Of a stretch of DNA of 64,000 bases, positions 32,333 through 43,786 are shown one piece after another; within the stretch, counting starts at the first letter, position 1; each line of letters begins with the position of its first letter. The DNA is from Ephydatia muelleri. Its lineage: Eukaryota > Porifera > Demospongiae > Spongillida > Spongillidae. The position numbers and the translations under genes are program-made. The stretch spans positions 62,001 through 126,000 of the forward strand of contig JABACO010000057.1 of NCBI GenBank assembly GCA_013339895.1. The letters run 5' to 3'. A model generated the notes under the pieces. It was not told the origin of the DNA. It searched no databases and saw only the letters and a program-made list of their open reading frames with translations.

Positions 32333-35300
32333 CAGCCTCCCTAACAAGCAGGGTTTTCACAAATCCCCCTCCTGTTCAAAAGAAGTAGGAGGGGGTAGTG
32401 AAAATTCCTCTTTACATGTAGACTTAGGTAGCCTTTCAACTACACAGACTAGTACTAGTACAGCAATGCATAATGACTGGAGCAGAAGCTTCAGGAAACA
32501 GCAGTCCATTCATAAAGCGGGTTCTGATCCATCACAGATTAAACTAACATCATATTTCAGTGTTGCAAAGAACATAGAAACCCTAATAATACATAATCCT
32601 AATATTGCTAAGTGCATCGATACTAGGCAAGCTGCTCTTAAAGGAACATTCACACCACTTTTTCAAAGCCTTGTGGATAATGCACAGTTAAATATACACA
32701 AGTTACCAAAAGAACGTCGTCATGATCACGTCATGAAAAAATTTTCAACATCATTGTTCATTTATGCAGGGCCCCTTGCATATTCATTTGTTCATCAGAA
32801 CATGCCTCAAGCTCTGCCATCACTTAGGACTGTCCAACGAATTGTCCACCATGAGTATGAGGTTATGAATGAAGGGGAATTTAGATTTGACCAATTAGCT
32901 AATCACATTAACAGCTATAAATGCGCAAGAGTAATTGTCATCGGTGAAGATGCAACTCGTTTAGTTGCAAGAGTTGATTACGATCCGGAAACAAATAGAC
33001 TAGTGGGGTTTGTGCTGCCTGAAGGTGAGGATAGCTTACCATCTATTGATGCTCATGTAGCTATTTCTTTTCAATCTATTGAAGATTCTTTCAAAAGTTC
33101 CAAGATATCGAAATATGCTTTAGTCTACATAGCCCAGCCTCTTTCACCAGGAGTTCCTGCCTTTCCTTTAGCCTGTATCGGTACTGATAATAAGTTCACT
33201 GCAGATATTCTTTTAAAGCGATGGTCGCATATTTCAAGTGAGTGTCAAAAAAGAGGAATCTCTGTGCTAAGTTTTGGCTCAGATGGCGACTCGAGAGAAC
33301 TAAAAAACATGCAGTATTGTACTGCATTATTTACTATGCATGCTTCAAAAGATGTGAAATCTTGCATTCCATCGCATTGGAAGTCATGGTTTTTTCTTAA
33401 AAAACCAACACAGATAGCATATGTCCAAGATACAGTACATGTGGGGACAAAACTGCGCTCTAGACTCTTAACTCCATCCATCATTCTTGCTTTAGGAAAG
33501 TATGTTGCTGGTGCCCATCATTTGCAGTTGGTGCAAAGTACTTATTCTAAAGATCAACATGGCCTGAGAGAGCGAGATATAGATTGCAGGGACAAGCAAA
33601 ACTTTGATTCGGTGCTGCGCATTACAAGCAGCAGTGTGATGGCACAAATTTCTCAGATCCCGGATGCTAAGGGTACATATGTGTATCTTAAAGCTTTGAA
33701 AGCTGTTTTAGATAGTTACTTAAATAAAGAGCTTAGTCCACTTGATAGAATATCCAACATTTGGTATGCTGTGTTCTTTTTTCGATATTGGGGCCAATGG
33801 CTTTTGTCTGTTCCAAGCTACTCCTTGGGCAACAACTTCATAACGCGGAATGCTTATTTGTGTATAGAGCTAAATGCACATGCTCTTATCATTTTCATGA
33901 GAACATTGCGGGATCATTATTCGGACGGTGCTGCCCTATTCAGTCCTTGGAAGCTAGGGTCACAATCATGTGAAAAAACCTTTAGGGCTGTTCGCAGCAT
34001 GACCACTACTTTCTCCACTGTTATAAATGTGGGAATGCTTGGGTTATTAAGAAGGCTACACCGACTTCAGATTCAGTTTAGACTTGAGGCTGAATCAGCA
34101 CAGAATGGCATTAGGTATCCACACTGTGAGAAGCATAACAACAAAGATGGATCTAATACACGAGTTACATTTTCCCTTCAGGGTGTAACTGATGCTAACA
34201 TTGAAGATGCTGTCGAATGTGGAAGGAAATTAGCGATGAAAGATATCGAGATGCTTGGGATGGAGTTATCCTTGAAAAGGAACATGGAAGTTGAAAATGA
34301 ATCGGCAGGCAGTATAATTCCTGAAGCAGAAGAAGATGATGAAGAACTTGATGATGAAGAGCCACCAAGAAGTGATGTGAATGAAGCTGAGTTGCTGAAA
34401 GAAGCATGCTGTGCTGTTGATGAAGAGGAAGTCGTGTCAAGTCTCGATGATTTAAAAAGTGCTAAACTAGTCGAGGGGGACCTTCTAAAGCAGTTGGTAC
34501 AAATGCAGGAAGCTGTCTCCTACAAGAAGGTGCAGTCAGGTACATCTCTATCAATTTATACCAAAAATCCTGTGCAAAGCTTTAAGACATCAAAGAAGTG
34601 TTCCCGATTTGTTGAAGTAAGCCACGTTGGCCGCACAATTTACATCCACAAAACAACTGCAGTGTGGCTATTTCAAGAAGGAGAAAGGGTTTCATCAGAT
34701 CGCCTTTTTAGAGTTAGAGAAAAGCAACCTTATTCAAGTGTTACTACTAACAAAATCAAGGTCTGTGACTCCAATGCCACTGTTCCGACTATGTGCGATG
34801 TGATTTCAATAGGTGACATATGTGCGTTTAAGTTTCCGGAACCGTGTAAATGGAAGCTTGGCAAAGTTTTGCAATTTTGCTACACAAGTGAAAAAACAAA
34901 AATGAAACGGCAGTATAAAAAAACTAGTTACAACAAAAATTCTGAAGCAAAACAGACGGGAGTCATGTGTTCTTGGTTTAATTCATCTGATTCGAAAATG
35001 TTTGAGTTGAATGTAGATAGAAATACCATAGAAAATCATTCCTTTTTGTCTACAAAGTCATACTTATGCACACTGTCACGAGGCTGTTTTGCATCTTTGG
35101 ATTGCCCAGAAGCAAGTAGTAGTAAGTTCTTTACCCTTGATGAAGGTAAAATCGCTTTAATGACAGCTCACACAGTAACCCTTACCACCGCTGCTATTGA
35201 TCACATCACCACCTTATGTGTCTGTGCCGATGATCAACAATCTACAAAGGCCATCATAGACATATCTACAGACCTAAAAAAAGTGCAGGAAGTAGGTGAG

Positions 35301-36044
35301 CACATTTGGGTCAAAAGTGGAATTGTAACCCTGACGAAACAAGATAAGGATCGGTTGATTGGAGGACATGAGCTATCAGATGCTCACATCAACTTTGCTC
35401 AGTTTCTACTGAAACATCAGTTCTCTAATATAGATGGTTTCCGAAATACGCTTGAGCAAAACAAATCTTTTATCAGAAGATTTCCAGAGTCCTCTGCAAA
35501 ATTAATGCAGGTCATTTTTATCAGAGAATGTCACTGGGCATGTGTTCTTATACATGAAAACCAGGTGCGTTTGTACGACAGTGCATACACATCTGTATCT
35601 GCTGATACCTTTCAAGTTGTAGCAAGGCTAGTACAATGCGCAGAACCATCATTCCAGATACAGGTTATGAATATTTCTAAGCAGAGAGGTGCAGTAGATT
35701 GTGGTTTATATGCCATTGCTGTGCTAACAAGTTTAGCATTTGATCAAGATCCCACTACATTAGTTTATGATCAACAAGCCATGCGCCCACATTTGATCAC
35801 AAGTTTTGAGGAAATGAAGATCGCGCCTTTTCCAGTCCTAAAGCACCGCAGACCAGCTGACAAAGTTTCCAAAGTTGAAGAATGTATTCTGCATTGTTAT
35901 TGTAGGATGCCTGATGATGGGTACGAAATGGTCTGCTGTGATCTTTGTGATGCTTGGCATCACAAAGCTTGTGTCAATGATTCGTATTGCAAGGATAGTT
36001 CCTGGTTATGCACACATTGTAGCAAAAATGAACTTGTTCAATAA
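32313..36044 (+). CDS. Transposase-like protein with C-terminal Ulp1/C48 protease and PHD finger
   Basis: A continuous frame of 1243 codons. The first third holds acidic motifs fitting a DDE core (GEDATRLVARVDYDPETNRL, SFGSDGDSRELKN, QDTVHVGTKLRSRLL, SQSCEKTFRAVRS). After an acidic linker near residue 670-700 the C-terminus has a Ulp1-type cysteine protease with His in ECHWACVLI, Asp in LYDSAYTS and Cys in AVDCGLYAIAV. It then has a C4HC3 PHD finger (CYCRMPDDGYEMVCCDLC, WHHKACV, WLCTHC). The protease could remove SUMO-like modifiers and the PHD finger could read histone tails; both are inferred from the families. No ATG is needed if it continues from the upstream frame. No internal stop is seen. 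Confidence 0.8.
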   Translation: MHLVPHSSLPNKQGFHKSPSCSKEVGGGSENSSLHVDLGSLSTTQTSTSTAMHNDWSRSFRKQQSIHKAGSDPSQIKLTSYFSVAKNIETLIIHNPNIAKCIDTRQAALKGTFTPLFQSLVDNAQLNIHKLPKERRHDHVMKKFSTSLFIYAGPLAYSFVHQNMPQALPSLRTVQRIVHHEYEVMNEGEFRFDQLANHINSYKCARVIVIGEDATRLVARVDYDPETNRLVGFVLPEGEDSLPSIDAHVAISFQSIEDSFKSSKISKYALVYIAQPLSPGVPAFPLACIGTDNKFTADILLKRWSHISSECQKRGISVLSFGSDGDSRELKNMQYCTALFTMHASKDVKSCIPSHWKSWFFLKKPTQIAYVQDTVHVGTKLRSRLLTPSIILALGKYVAGAHHLQLVQSTYSKDQHGLRERDIDCRDKQNFDSVLRITSSSVMAQISQIPDAKGTYVYLKALKAVLDSYLNKELSPLDRISNIWYAVFFFRYWGQWLLSVPSYSLGNNFITRNAYLCIELNAHALIIFMRTLRDHYSDGAALFSPWKLGSQSCEKTFRAVRSMTTTFSTVINVGMLGLLRRLHRLQIQFRLEAESAQNGIRYPHCEKHNNKDGSNTRVTFSLQGVTDANIEDAVECGRKLAMKDIEMLGMELSLKRNMEVENESAGSIIPEAEEDDEELDDEEPPRSDVNEAELLKEACCAVDEEEVVSSLDDLKSAKLVEGDLLKQLVQMQEAVSYKKVQSGTSLSIYTKNPVQSFKTSKKCSRFVEVSHVGRTIYIHKTTAVWLFQEGERVSSDRLFRVREKQPYSSVTTNKIKVCDSNATVPTMCDVISIGDICAFKFPEPCKWKLGKVLQFCYTSEKTKMKRQYKKTSYNKNSEAKQTGVMCSWFNSSDSKMFELNVDRNTIENHSFLSTKSYLCTLSRGCFASLDCPEASSSKFFTLDEGKIALMTAHTVTLTTAAIDHITTLCVCADDQQSTKAIIDISTDLKKVQEVGEHIWVKSGIVTLTKQDKDRLIGGHELSDAHINFAQFLLKHQFSNIDGFRNTLEQNKSFIRRFPESSAKLMQVIFIRECHWACVLIHENQVRLYDSAYTSVSADTFQVVARLVQCAEPSFQIQVMNISKQRGAVDCGLYAIAVLTSLAFDQDPTTLVYDQQAMRPHLITSFEEMKIAPFPVLKHRRPADKVSKVEECILHCYCRMPDDGYEMVCCDLCDAWHHKACVNDSYCKDSSWLCTHCSKNELVQ

Positions 36045-36709
36045 TTATTGTTGTATTAAAATAATGTTGTGATGCATTGATTAATTGATTGCGTAAGTAT
36101 TAAATTTAATAACCATGACAATTACATTATAATTACGTGGGCGTCATTTATCAAAAGAGCTATTTGAAATCAGAATGTAGCTTTACAATAACAGCGAGCC
36201 GTTTATGACCCGTTCTAATTACGTAAACAAAAATAGAATAGCCTTTGGGCATCGAAATTATGTCGGTTGAAGCACTATTCGGTCACAAATGCGCATACAG
36301 GCAGCACAGTTCACACCGAGCACACACACCCGCACCCCAAAAAGTCTAGGTAGAATGGCACGCTTTAAAATCATGCCATTGTTGAATTGGTTGCCGCATG
36401 CAGCCGCGCCGTGACCCGTCACCTCACTCGCCTCCCTCAGACCTCAGACTGACCAGCTACGTCACGAATGTATTTTTACGTCAAAAGAAATGTTGAAATC
36501 CAAGTCGTATTACGGTAGAAATCACAAGAAATCAGTCGGAAATCTGGAAATCACACGGAAATCTGGAAATCATATAGAAATCACGGAAATCACCTCGAAA
36601 TCTAGAAATCACCGGAAATCAAACAGAAATCTGAAATTGATTTCGAAATCACCGTGATTTCGAAATCTCGTACGGCTTTTAGGGTAGTGGCGGACCCCTC
36701 GGGTATTAA

Positions 36710-37099
36710 CTGCTCTCTGGTACCGTCGGACGCGACGTACGTCAGCATACGCGCGCGGATACCAATAGCAACAGAGGACAAGGATAGACTTTTGGGCAAT
36801 AGAGGTGGGTGAATTGTATCCATCGAATGATTTAAAATGTAGTGGGCGTTATTTAGAATGTGTGTGGACTGGAAATTTGTGTGGTAATGGGGGAACCCTA
36901 TGAGTTTGATGTTGTTTTACTTAAGTGGGTACTCTTCCTAATTGGGAAGTCCCACTGGCACCAGAGATCCTACCGTCATGACTGGAGGTTGCTAGTTTGT
37001 TAACTGCTTCTAGTCAATGGTAGACAGTGGTGATGTTGTATAGAGTCCTAAGCACCAGTGGGCTGAAGTGAGGTTAAGGCTCTGGGAAGGACAACAAGC
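36710..37099. other. Spacer after the 6-kb transposon
   Basis: Apart from the regained flank of the transposon target, I see no gene or repeat here. Confidence 0.5.
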
Positions 37100-37744
37100 C
37101 GGCCAGCTTGCTGGCCTCAGCAGTGAACCCTAGTCACAACAAGACCTGCTTCTTGAGCCAGGACAGTTATGATAGCCACTTCCACCCTCCCACCTTCCAC
37201 ACCTCCAGTCAAGCAACACCACCCACCTCTGTAAGGGACTCAATGACACCACCTAAAAGCCAAGGTCCCCAGCCTCAAGTAACAAGACTGGCACAAATCT
37301 CCTGGGGTTCAGTCCAGCCAGTCACCTCTCCTCCTTCTCCCAGACACTGCCTATCACCCCTCTGATTTAGGGAGCTTGAGTGGCAGTGGTGATGGGGGTA
37401 TCCAGTCCTCTGTTCCTGTATCATAATTCATCCCTGCAGCAGTCACAACCTCATCACGAGGCTACCCAATTCCATTCCCTTCCCAAGTACTCTATGTCCA
37501 TACTGTACTATGATGATGTGCTGTCTGTTCCTGCCATGCCAGTCCAGCCCTTGAAACATTTCTCCAATCACTGCAGTCTTGAGGGACAGGAAATATCCCA
37601 TTGCCATAGAGACAAGGCAGCTGAGGTCTTGCAGGAAACCCAGGGAGGTACAACAGCTGAACACCCTGGAAGAGGGCAATCAACACTCCACCCTAAAGGA
37701 CATGGTCAATGTCCTCCTGGCCCTGTCCCATTCCATCAAGTGTG
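37100..37744 (+). pseudogene. Possible coding remnant, Ser/Pro-rich then coiled-coil-like
   Basis: One frame (37108-37365) is proline/serine-rich. From about 37568 another frame reads LRDRKYPIAIETRQ and then REVQQLNTLEEGNQHSTLKD to a stop at 37744, which has the look of a real C-terminal helix. No single frame spans the region and I could not set splice sites with confidence. It may be the 3' end of a host gene displaced here, or chance. Confidence 0.3.
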
Positions 37745-39388
37745 ATGACTAGGTTGAAGTGCAAGTAAGCCTTACACCAATGATCTTAGTAAAGTTATTG
37801 TGGTGGAAAAGTCTACCAATCTTGCAATATGGTTTTTGATGGTGTCTTTTATTTACTCTCCCTCTCCCTCAGTCTCCTTTCCCCACACCTTCCTCTTCTC
37901 TGTAAAATTTCCCCCTTTCCCTCCTCCCTCCCCTTCTCCCTCCCCCTCCTCCTTCCCTCCCTCCCTCTCTCCCCTCTCTCCCCACCCCATATCTCACCGA
38001 TGGATGAACTAGGATGGCCCTACTGCAGTTGTGGTTCTTTAGAGATGTAAATTTTGTGGTTATGACAGTTAATCCTTCATCTGATAATACTGAGGTCCTT
38101 TGAAATTGTGTGTGTGTGTGTGTGTGTGTGTGCACATGTGCATGTGTATGTGTTTTGTGAGTGATGTGTGTGTGTGTGTGTGCTTGTAGGTGTGTAGTTG
38201 TGTGTGTATATGTATATCTATGTTGTCAAAGTAGCATGACATAATTTATTTCAATGATAACCCACCAACCATTGAAACCATTGTGGCTTCTGATTGTGTA
38301 ACTGTGGGTGGATACCTCAGTGTGATAAGGGATGTTTGGGAGTCTCATGCATCCATTTACAGCCAGTACAGTATGCCTGAAGTCTGTGACTGTTTATGCC
38401 CAGCATTTCTTTCCTTAAACAGTCTTGAAATAAATTGTGATCCATGCAGAACAGTATAGAAGGGAAAGCTAAGACATATGAACTTTTATAACTGTTCACT
38501 GTCCACTTTCTTTTTATGCTCCTCCACCCCACCCCCTCACATTCTACAGCTTCTTACAAGACGTACAATTGAACCAAATCATTTGCTCTCACACACATGA
38601 TGTTGTGTTGTGGACTGAATTAGTAAGTCACACACAGGATGTTTCTATTAAGTAGATGCTTATGTACTGATGGCTTACAAACAATATATATATGTACATG
38701 TATGAATCACCCCCAGGTTCTGGTAACATGCTATGACACTACCTGTATGCCTTTCTTTCCTAACAGGCACTGATTATGGACACTGCCCTGGGGTGTGTAT
38801 GTGTGTGCTATAATAAGACTGTTTGAACGGTACGTAACTTTATTGTAAGGTTGGTACTCGTTTCCATCGATTGGTTATGAGCAGTGATTCTTGCTGCGTA
38901 AGCGTAGGTTGCTATATTGAAAACAATCTTGTAGTCCCTTTTGCGATCCATGGTATAGTTGATGTCAGTGAAAAACGATTCCTACAAACTCTTTGCCACA
39001 TCATGTGTGTTATTTCAGAAGTCCTTGAGCGATTAAGCTGAGTCTCTGAGTGTGAATTTTGGTTCTAGAGTTTCGTCCAAGCTGGTTGTGCAAGCATGCG
39101 AATGAGCTGTACTAGTTTATTTGAAGTCCGGCATATTGATAAAGAAATTTACTTTACCAGCATCATATATATACAGCAACCCTACTGGCTAGCTGGTAAG
39201 AATTTGTCTCTCACCTCCATTAATTGAACCCTCAGCACTCAGAAGAACGTTACATTTGCTCTAGATTGTAGTGTGAACAAAGAATTGTAATGTCCATACA
39301 TGGGCCAACTCGTGTGACATGTGAGATACATCGTGTACTTCTAGAACTCTAAACCTCATATACTTGAGCATGTAGTGCAAATCCATCA
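37745..39388. other. Gene-free stretch with pyrimidine tract and TG repeats
   Basis: There is a CCCTCC/CTCTCC-rich pyrimidine tract at 37855-37990, TG runs at 38107-38131 and 38165-38200, and no supported coding sequence. Confidence 0.6.
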
Positions 39389-41893
39389 TTAAATACATGT
39401 ACGTCGCTGCTTCCTAGTTTGTATTATTCTTTGGCTCCAGTATTTATGATCTTGTTTTGTGTATGCTCTTCTTTTTCGGACGAGAAGAGAATTTATACCC
39501 ATGCGTTGCTCGGTGAGCATGATTTCCTCAGCTGGGTTCCATTTACAGGAGCTGAAGTAGCTTCTCTTTGAGACATCATTTAATTTCTCAACACCTGTAG
39601 AATAAGTATGTCATACATGTACATGTGCATATAAAGCCATACAATAAATTCTTAGGTTCTGTACACAGGATTCACCAGTTGGTAGGTATGGCACAATATT
39701 GTAGTCAAAGCTGAATGGTATATGAAGTTGTTACTGTTGTTCAAATACATGCACATCTCAGGCCCGTAGCCAGGGGGGATTGGTCAATCACCCTCCCCCC
39801 ACAGTCCTATAAATTGATCGTCCCCGCCAGACTTCCTGGCTATGGGCCTGCATGTTATGTACATAGTTGTATATTCCCTCCCACCCAATAAATATAATGC
39901 GGCTGTGGTACTAGATGAAGTTCATACACACCTTGGTAGATTAGGTTGCAGGTATGTGCATAATTTTACATTCACCTTGGCAGCTGAACTGTTTTACATT
40001 TCCATGTAATGCCACCATCTGCGGTATGTGTATGGCCATGAGATGCATGTACGGTGTGACATTAGTCCGTTGATAGCCCTGTGACATCCCTGATAAGGCT
40101 ACAAAATCTGCAATCCATTTCTTTGCCTGAATGAATTAGCACATGTATCTACTAAATTAGAATCATTATTTGTGATTTAACCCCACCTTTGTCTCAATGA
40201 CCATACTGTCAGGTGTCCAGCTACTTATGGCACTGTATGTCTCCTCAAAGTCCTAGAAAATAATATGTACATGTCTATAACAGGTGCTGTGCATCACAAG
40301 CATAGTGCATATACCTTCCACAATTGAGCTACACGTTGACAGGTTTCAGGAGGAAGGATATTAGGAAATTGTGCTGGCAGTAACGATAGGACCTTTCGTT
40401 TTTGTGCACCTCCAAGAGACGTCCAGTCAAGCTCTCCTGGCTTCTCTTTTTTCTTCCAGATCTGGAAGGACACACCACAAGACTGGATACTTGCCTGCAC
40501 CTTTTTAAGTGTTGCTCCCTGAAGGAGGTCTGTCTGCTTTCGGGTTGCCCTGATGTCCAATTCCACTGCATATGATATTAGATTTTCAATGAGGATGTCC
40601 ATTATTCGTAGGAACAGGTGAAGCTCATCAGGCACGACATGGTCTAGGTCAATAGATAGGAGTGGTGGGTACTTGACACTGTACTCATTGGTAGCGGCAC
40701 AAGCTTCGATGTCCTCAATTGACCTTGATGGATGCAGTTTGGAAGTGTCCCAACTGCAAAATACAGTGGATAAGATGTGCACAAAACTAGTATGCATTAG
40801 ATTAGTACATGTATGCAACCAAAGATGTAGTATTTAACCATACCGATCACTTGACGGTACCAGACACCAAATGCAGGAATACTTAGAGTTGGCCTGGGCA
40901 AACCCCAAAAATAGTAGCAAAAACTATAATTCGATCGTAATGAAAATGTTAGTGATAACATTATAAGTGTAGGCTCATTACCTTCAGATCTCCTCCTAAA
41001 TAGAACTCCAATTCGTAACTCTTCCCGCCAACTTGTACCACTTTCAAGGCCATTAGTTCTTTGATCTCTGAGAGGACAGGATCAAGTGCTGCTTCTAGGA
41101 GATCGTACTTCTCTGGCATGTTCACCACTGCTATTGTGTGGTTATCTATGGAGAATAATATGAACATCACTTATAGCAACCTTGTACAATGCAAACCTTG
41201 TGGTGACAATACACGTTGTTGGAGGTTAAGTAAAGAAAACTACAACTGAAAAAAGCTGGAGCATCTGCTGAACTTTGCACCATCTCCACTCAATTTTACT
41301 CGAATCACTTCTTGTCTCCAATCTGGATTTAGTTCCACCTAACAAAACATATGCATGGAATGCAGCATGTTGTATAGTAAAAAACAGCCATATAGTTCAA
41401 ATGTTGCTTACTAGCTGTTCTATTTCATCACATAACCTCTCCTTTATAGAACAATATACACCATGATGTGGTGTGGGTACGCGGTGAATTCTGGTCTTTA
41501 ATGATTTGTTCTGCTGTGTTCGAACTTTCTTTATTTGATAGGACCGTGGTGTTGCAGGTAGAAACATGGACAGCTCATGATAAAATTCATCACTGACATT
41601 AAATCTATCCATCAGATACAATACCTGTGTGAAACGATACATAAGATTAAATTAGAGCTTCAAAAATACACATTACACTAGGCTGGTCAGATTGCTGTTT
41701 ATGCCAAGTCTGAATATTATGAACTATAGAGTAGGAGTGTGTCAATGTGTGTGTCAGTGTGTGCGACAGTGTGCATGTGTGTATGTACGTGTGTGTACAA
41801 AACTTGTGGGAGGGACCCTAATTTCAGAGGATATGCAATGCTTGTTTATACTATGCATATACGATAACATGTACATGTATGTGTACGTGTGTG

Positions 41894-41965
<72 letters not shown>

Positions 41966-43669
41966 GCACAATACTTGTGGGAGGGGCCTATAACATCAAA
42001 GCAGTGCTGAGGTTTTGTTTGTCAAAACTGACATCTACACAGTCACCAGTGTACATGTGCATGGTCAGTGGCACAATATGAGTGGGAGGGGCTATAACAT
42101 CAAAGCAATGCTGAGGTTTTGTTTGTCAAAACTGACATCTACATTGATAACAGTCATCAGTGTACATGTGCATGTGTGTGTGTCAGTGTGTGTCAGTGTG
42201 TGTCAGTGTGTGTCAGTGTGTGTATGCATGTGTGTGTGTGTCAGTGTGTGTGTGTGTGTCAGTGTGTGTGTGTGTATTGGCACAATACTTGTACAGTAGG
42301 AGGAAGCCTAACCTCAAAGCAATGTGTTGTCAAAACGTTTACATCTACATCAGTGTACATGTGCATGGGTGTGTGTGTGTGTGTGTGTGTGTGCACAATG
42401 AGTGGGAGGGGCCTATAACATCAAAGCTATGCTGAGGTTTTGTTTATCAAAACTGACATCTACATCATCAGTGTATATGTGCATGGGTGTCAGTGTGTGT
42501 GTGTACTTGTATACCCATGTGAAGGCACCAATGCTGATGTTTTGTTTTGTCAAAACTGACATCTGCATCAGTTGTTGCATGTGTGTGTGTGGTGTGTGTT
42601 GTGTGTTTGTGTGTGTATGCATTTGTGAGCATATAAAACACATCCTGGAGAGAGGTTGCCATCTGTATGTGGTTTGTATGCATGTGGCTTTCATTGTACT
42701 GTATTATGATGTTACCTGCATCAGTTTGGTTCGATCTTCATTTTCAGATGGGGTGGATGGACTGGAGCTGGTGGATGGACTGGAGCTGGTGGATGGACTG
42801 GAGCTGGTGGATGGACTGGAGCTGGTGGATGGACTGGAGCTGGTGGATGGACTGGAGCTGGTGGATGGACTGGAGCTGGTGGATGGACTGGAGCTGGGGC
42901 CAGATGTGTTGGCTGTGGATGGACTGGAGCTGGTGGATGCAGTTATGGTTGGACGACTGCTGCATACATGTAGTTGGATTGTGACGGGGATTGCAGACGG
43001 AACACGTTCCAAATGAAGTTCTGTGGGTTTGACGCCAAAACTTTCAGCAAACCACAAAACGGATTCAACATTTGCCTGCAGTTGTTTTAGCTTTCTTCTG
43101 GCCTGTCGGGTGGATAACTCATCAAGTCGTCTACCTCTGTTCATTAGAACGAGTTCATTGTGTGTTTCGTGGTGCTGCTTTTGTGCTTGAGCTATTAAAG
43201 CTTCACGCAAGTTATCAATTTCCGATTCCAGACCTTCGCATTTAAGTACAACAGTTGCAAAATCCTCCAGCAACGTAGAATGTTCATCGTATGGTACCGT
43301 CTCACCATTAAGAACAAAAATATTTGTTTGACCTTCTAAAATGGAGCGCTTTTTTCGTCCAGTAGTTGATCGGTAAAGCGAACCGACCTTACGGCACAAT
43401 GCTTGCAAGTGAGTTTCAAGTCTCTCGCAATTTTCGCGGATTGCAACAGCGTGCTGTATAACGGAGGCATTCAGCACACATATAAGCTTTGGCTGCTTTT
43501 CGTAGTGCCATTTACACAACAGTACATTTGGCACGCTAAGTGTAAGTAGCAGTTCACTATTTGCAGAAATGCGTGCGTTCTTTGTTTTTCTTGCATTACC
43601 AATAGTAACACACGGAAGATCCCTCTCGTCCCACGGGAGGGAGGTGGCTCCTGCAGCACCACCTGTCAT
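39389..43669 (-). CDS. Nine-exon gene of an uncharacterised multicopy invertebrate family
   Basis: Exons: 42716-43669, 41412-41624, 41197-41338, 40982-41145, 40844-40924, 40315-40753, 40187-40252, 39976-40126, 39389-39594, all GT-AG. Total is about 804 residues. Landmarks are VELNPDWRQEVIRVKLSGDG, NHTIAVVNMPEKYDLLEAAL, ANSKYSCIWCLVPSSDR, IDLDHVVPDELHLFLRIMDI, AKKWIADFVALSGM and GVEKLNDVSKRSYFSS. I recognise the family as abundant in sponge and cnidarian genomes, function unknown; its copy number suggests a transposon-derived origin. Exon 1 has a coiled coil and an SPSTSS repeat. Two defects are visible: an in-frame TAG at 41240-41242 and one extra T at the start of the 40844-40924 exon. It may be a young pseudogene or carry sequence errors. 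Confidence 0.7.
41690..42560. repeat. TG microsatellites and a repeated ~100-bp unit in intron 1 of the family gene
   Basis: A TG tract of about 80 bp (41880-41962) is followed by imperfect repeats of a unit containing GTGGGAGGGGCCTATAACAT, GCTGAGGTTTTGTTTGTCAA and ACTGACATCTACA (starting near 41973, 42082, 42405, with partial units near 42290 and 42530). Each ends in another TG tract. The unit and the microsatellite seem to have expanded together. Confidence 0.8.
42754..42936. repeat. 18-bp tandem repeat coding for SPSTSS
   Basis: About eight direct copies of GGATGGACTGGAGCTGGT, plus one more after a short interruption. On the minus strand, in frame with the first exon of the family gene, it encodes a serine/threonine/proline-rich low-complexity linker. 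Confidence 0.9.
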
Positions 43670-43786
43670 TTCAACGATCGATATGATGAAATGACCATCG
43701 TTAACTTATTTATTATTATTATACGCATGGAGAGCTACCCACCGCGCGTATATGAATTAAGTTAATAGCATTAATACACATGTAGA

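Larger units (their letters stand above)
30729..36701 (+). mobile_element. 6-kb DNA transposon with GAAATC subterminal arrays and Ulp1-PHD protein
   Basis: The terminal inverted repeats begin CGAGGGGTCCGCCAC and are flanked by GGTATTAA (30721-30728 and 36702-36709), an 8-bp target duplication. Both subterminal regions hold many irregularly spaced GAAATC(A/T) motifs (30768-30955 and 36490-36665). The single transcription unit encodes a very large protein with a DDE-like core followed by a C48 protease and a PHD finger. I know related proteins from cnidarian and insect genomes, but cannot assign the superfamily; the 8-bp duplication leaves hAT, P and KDZ-like groups open. Confidence 0.9.
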
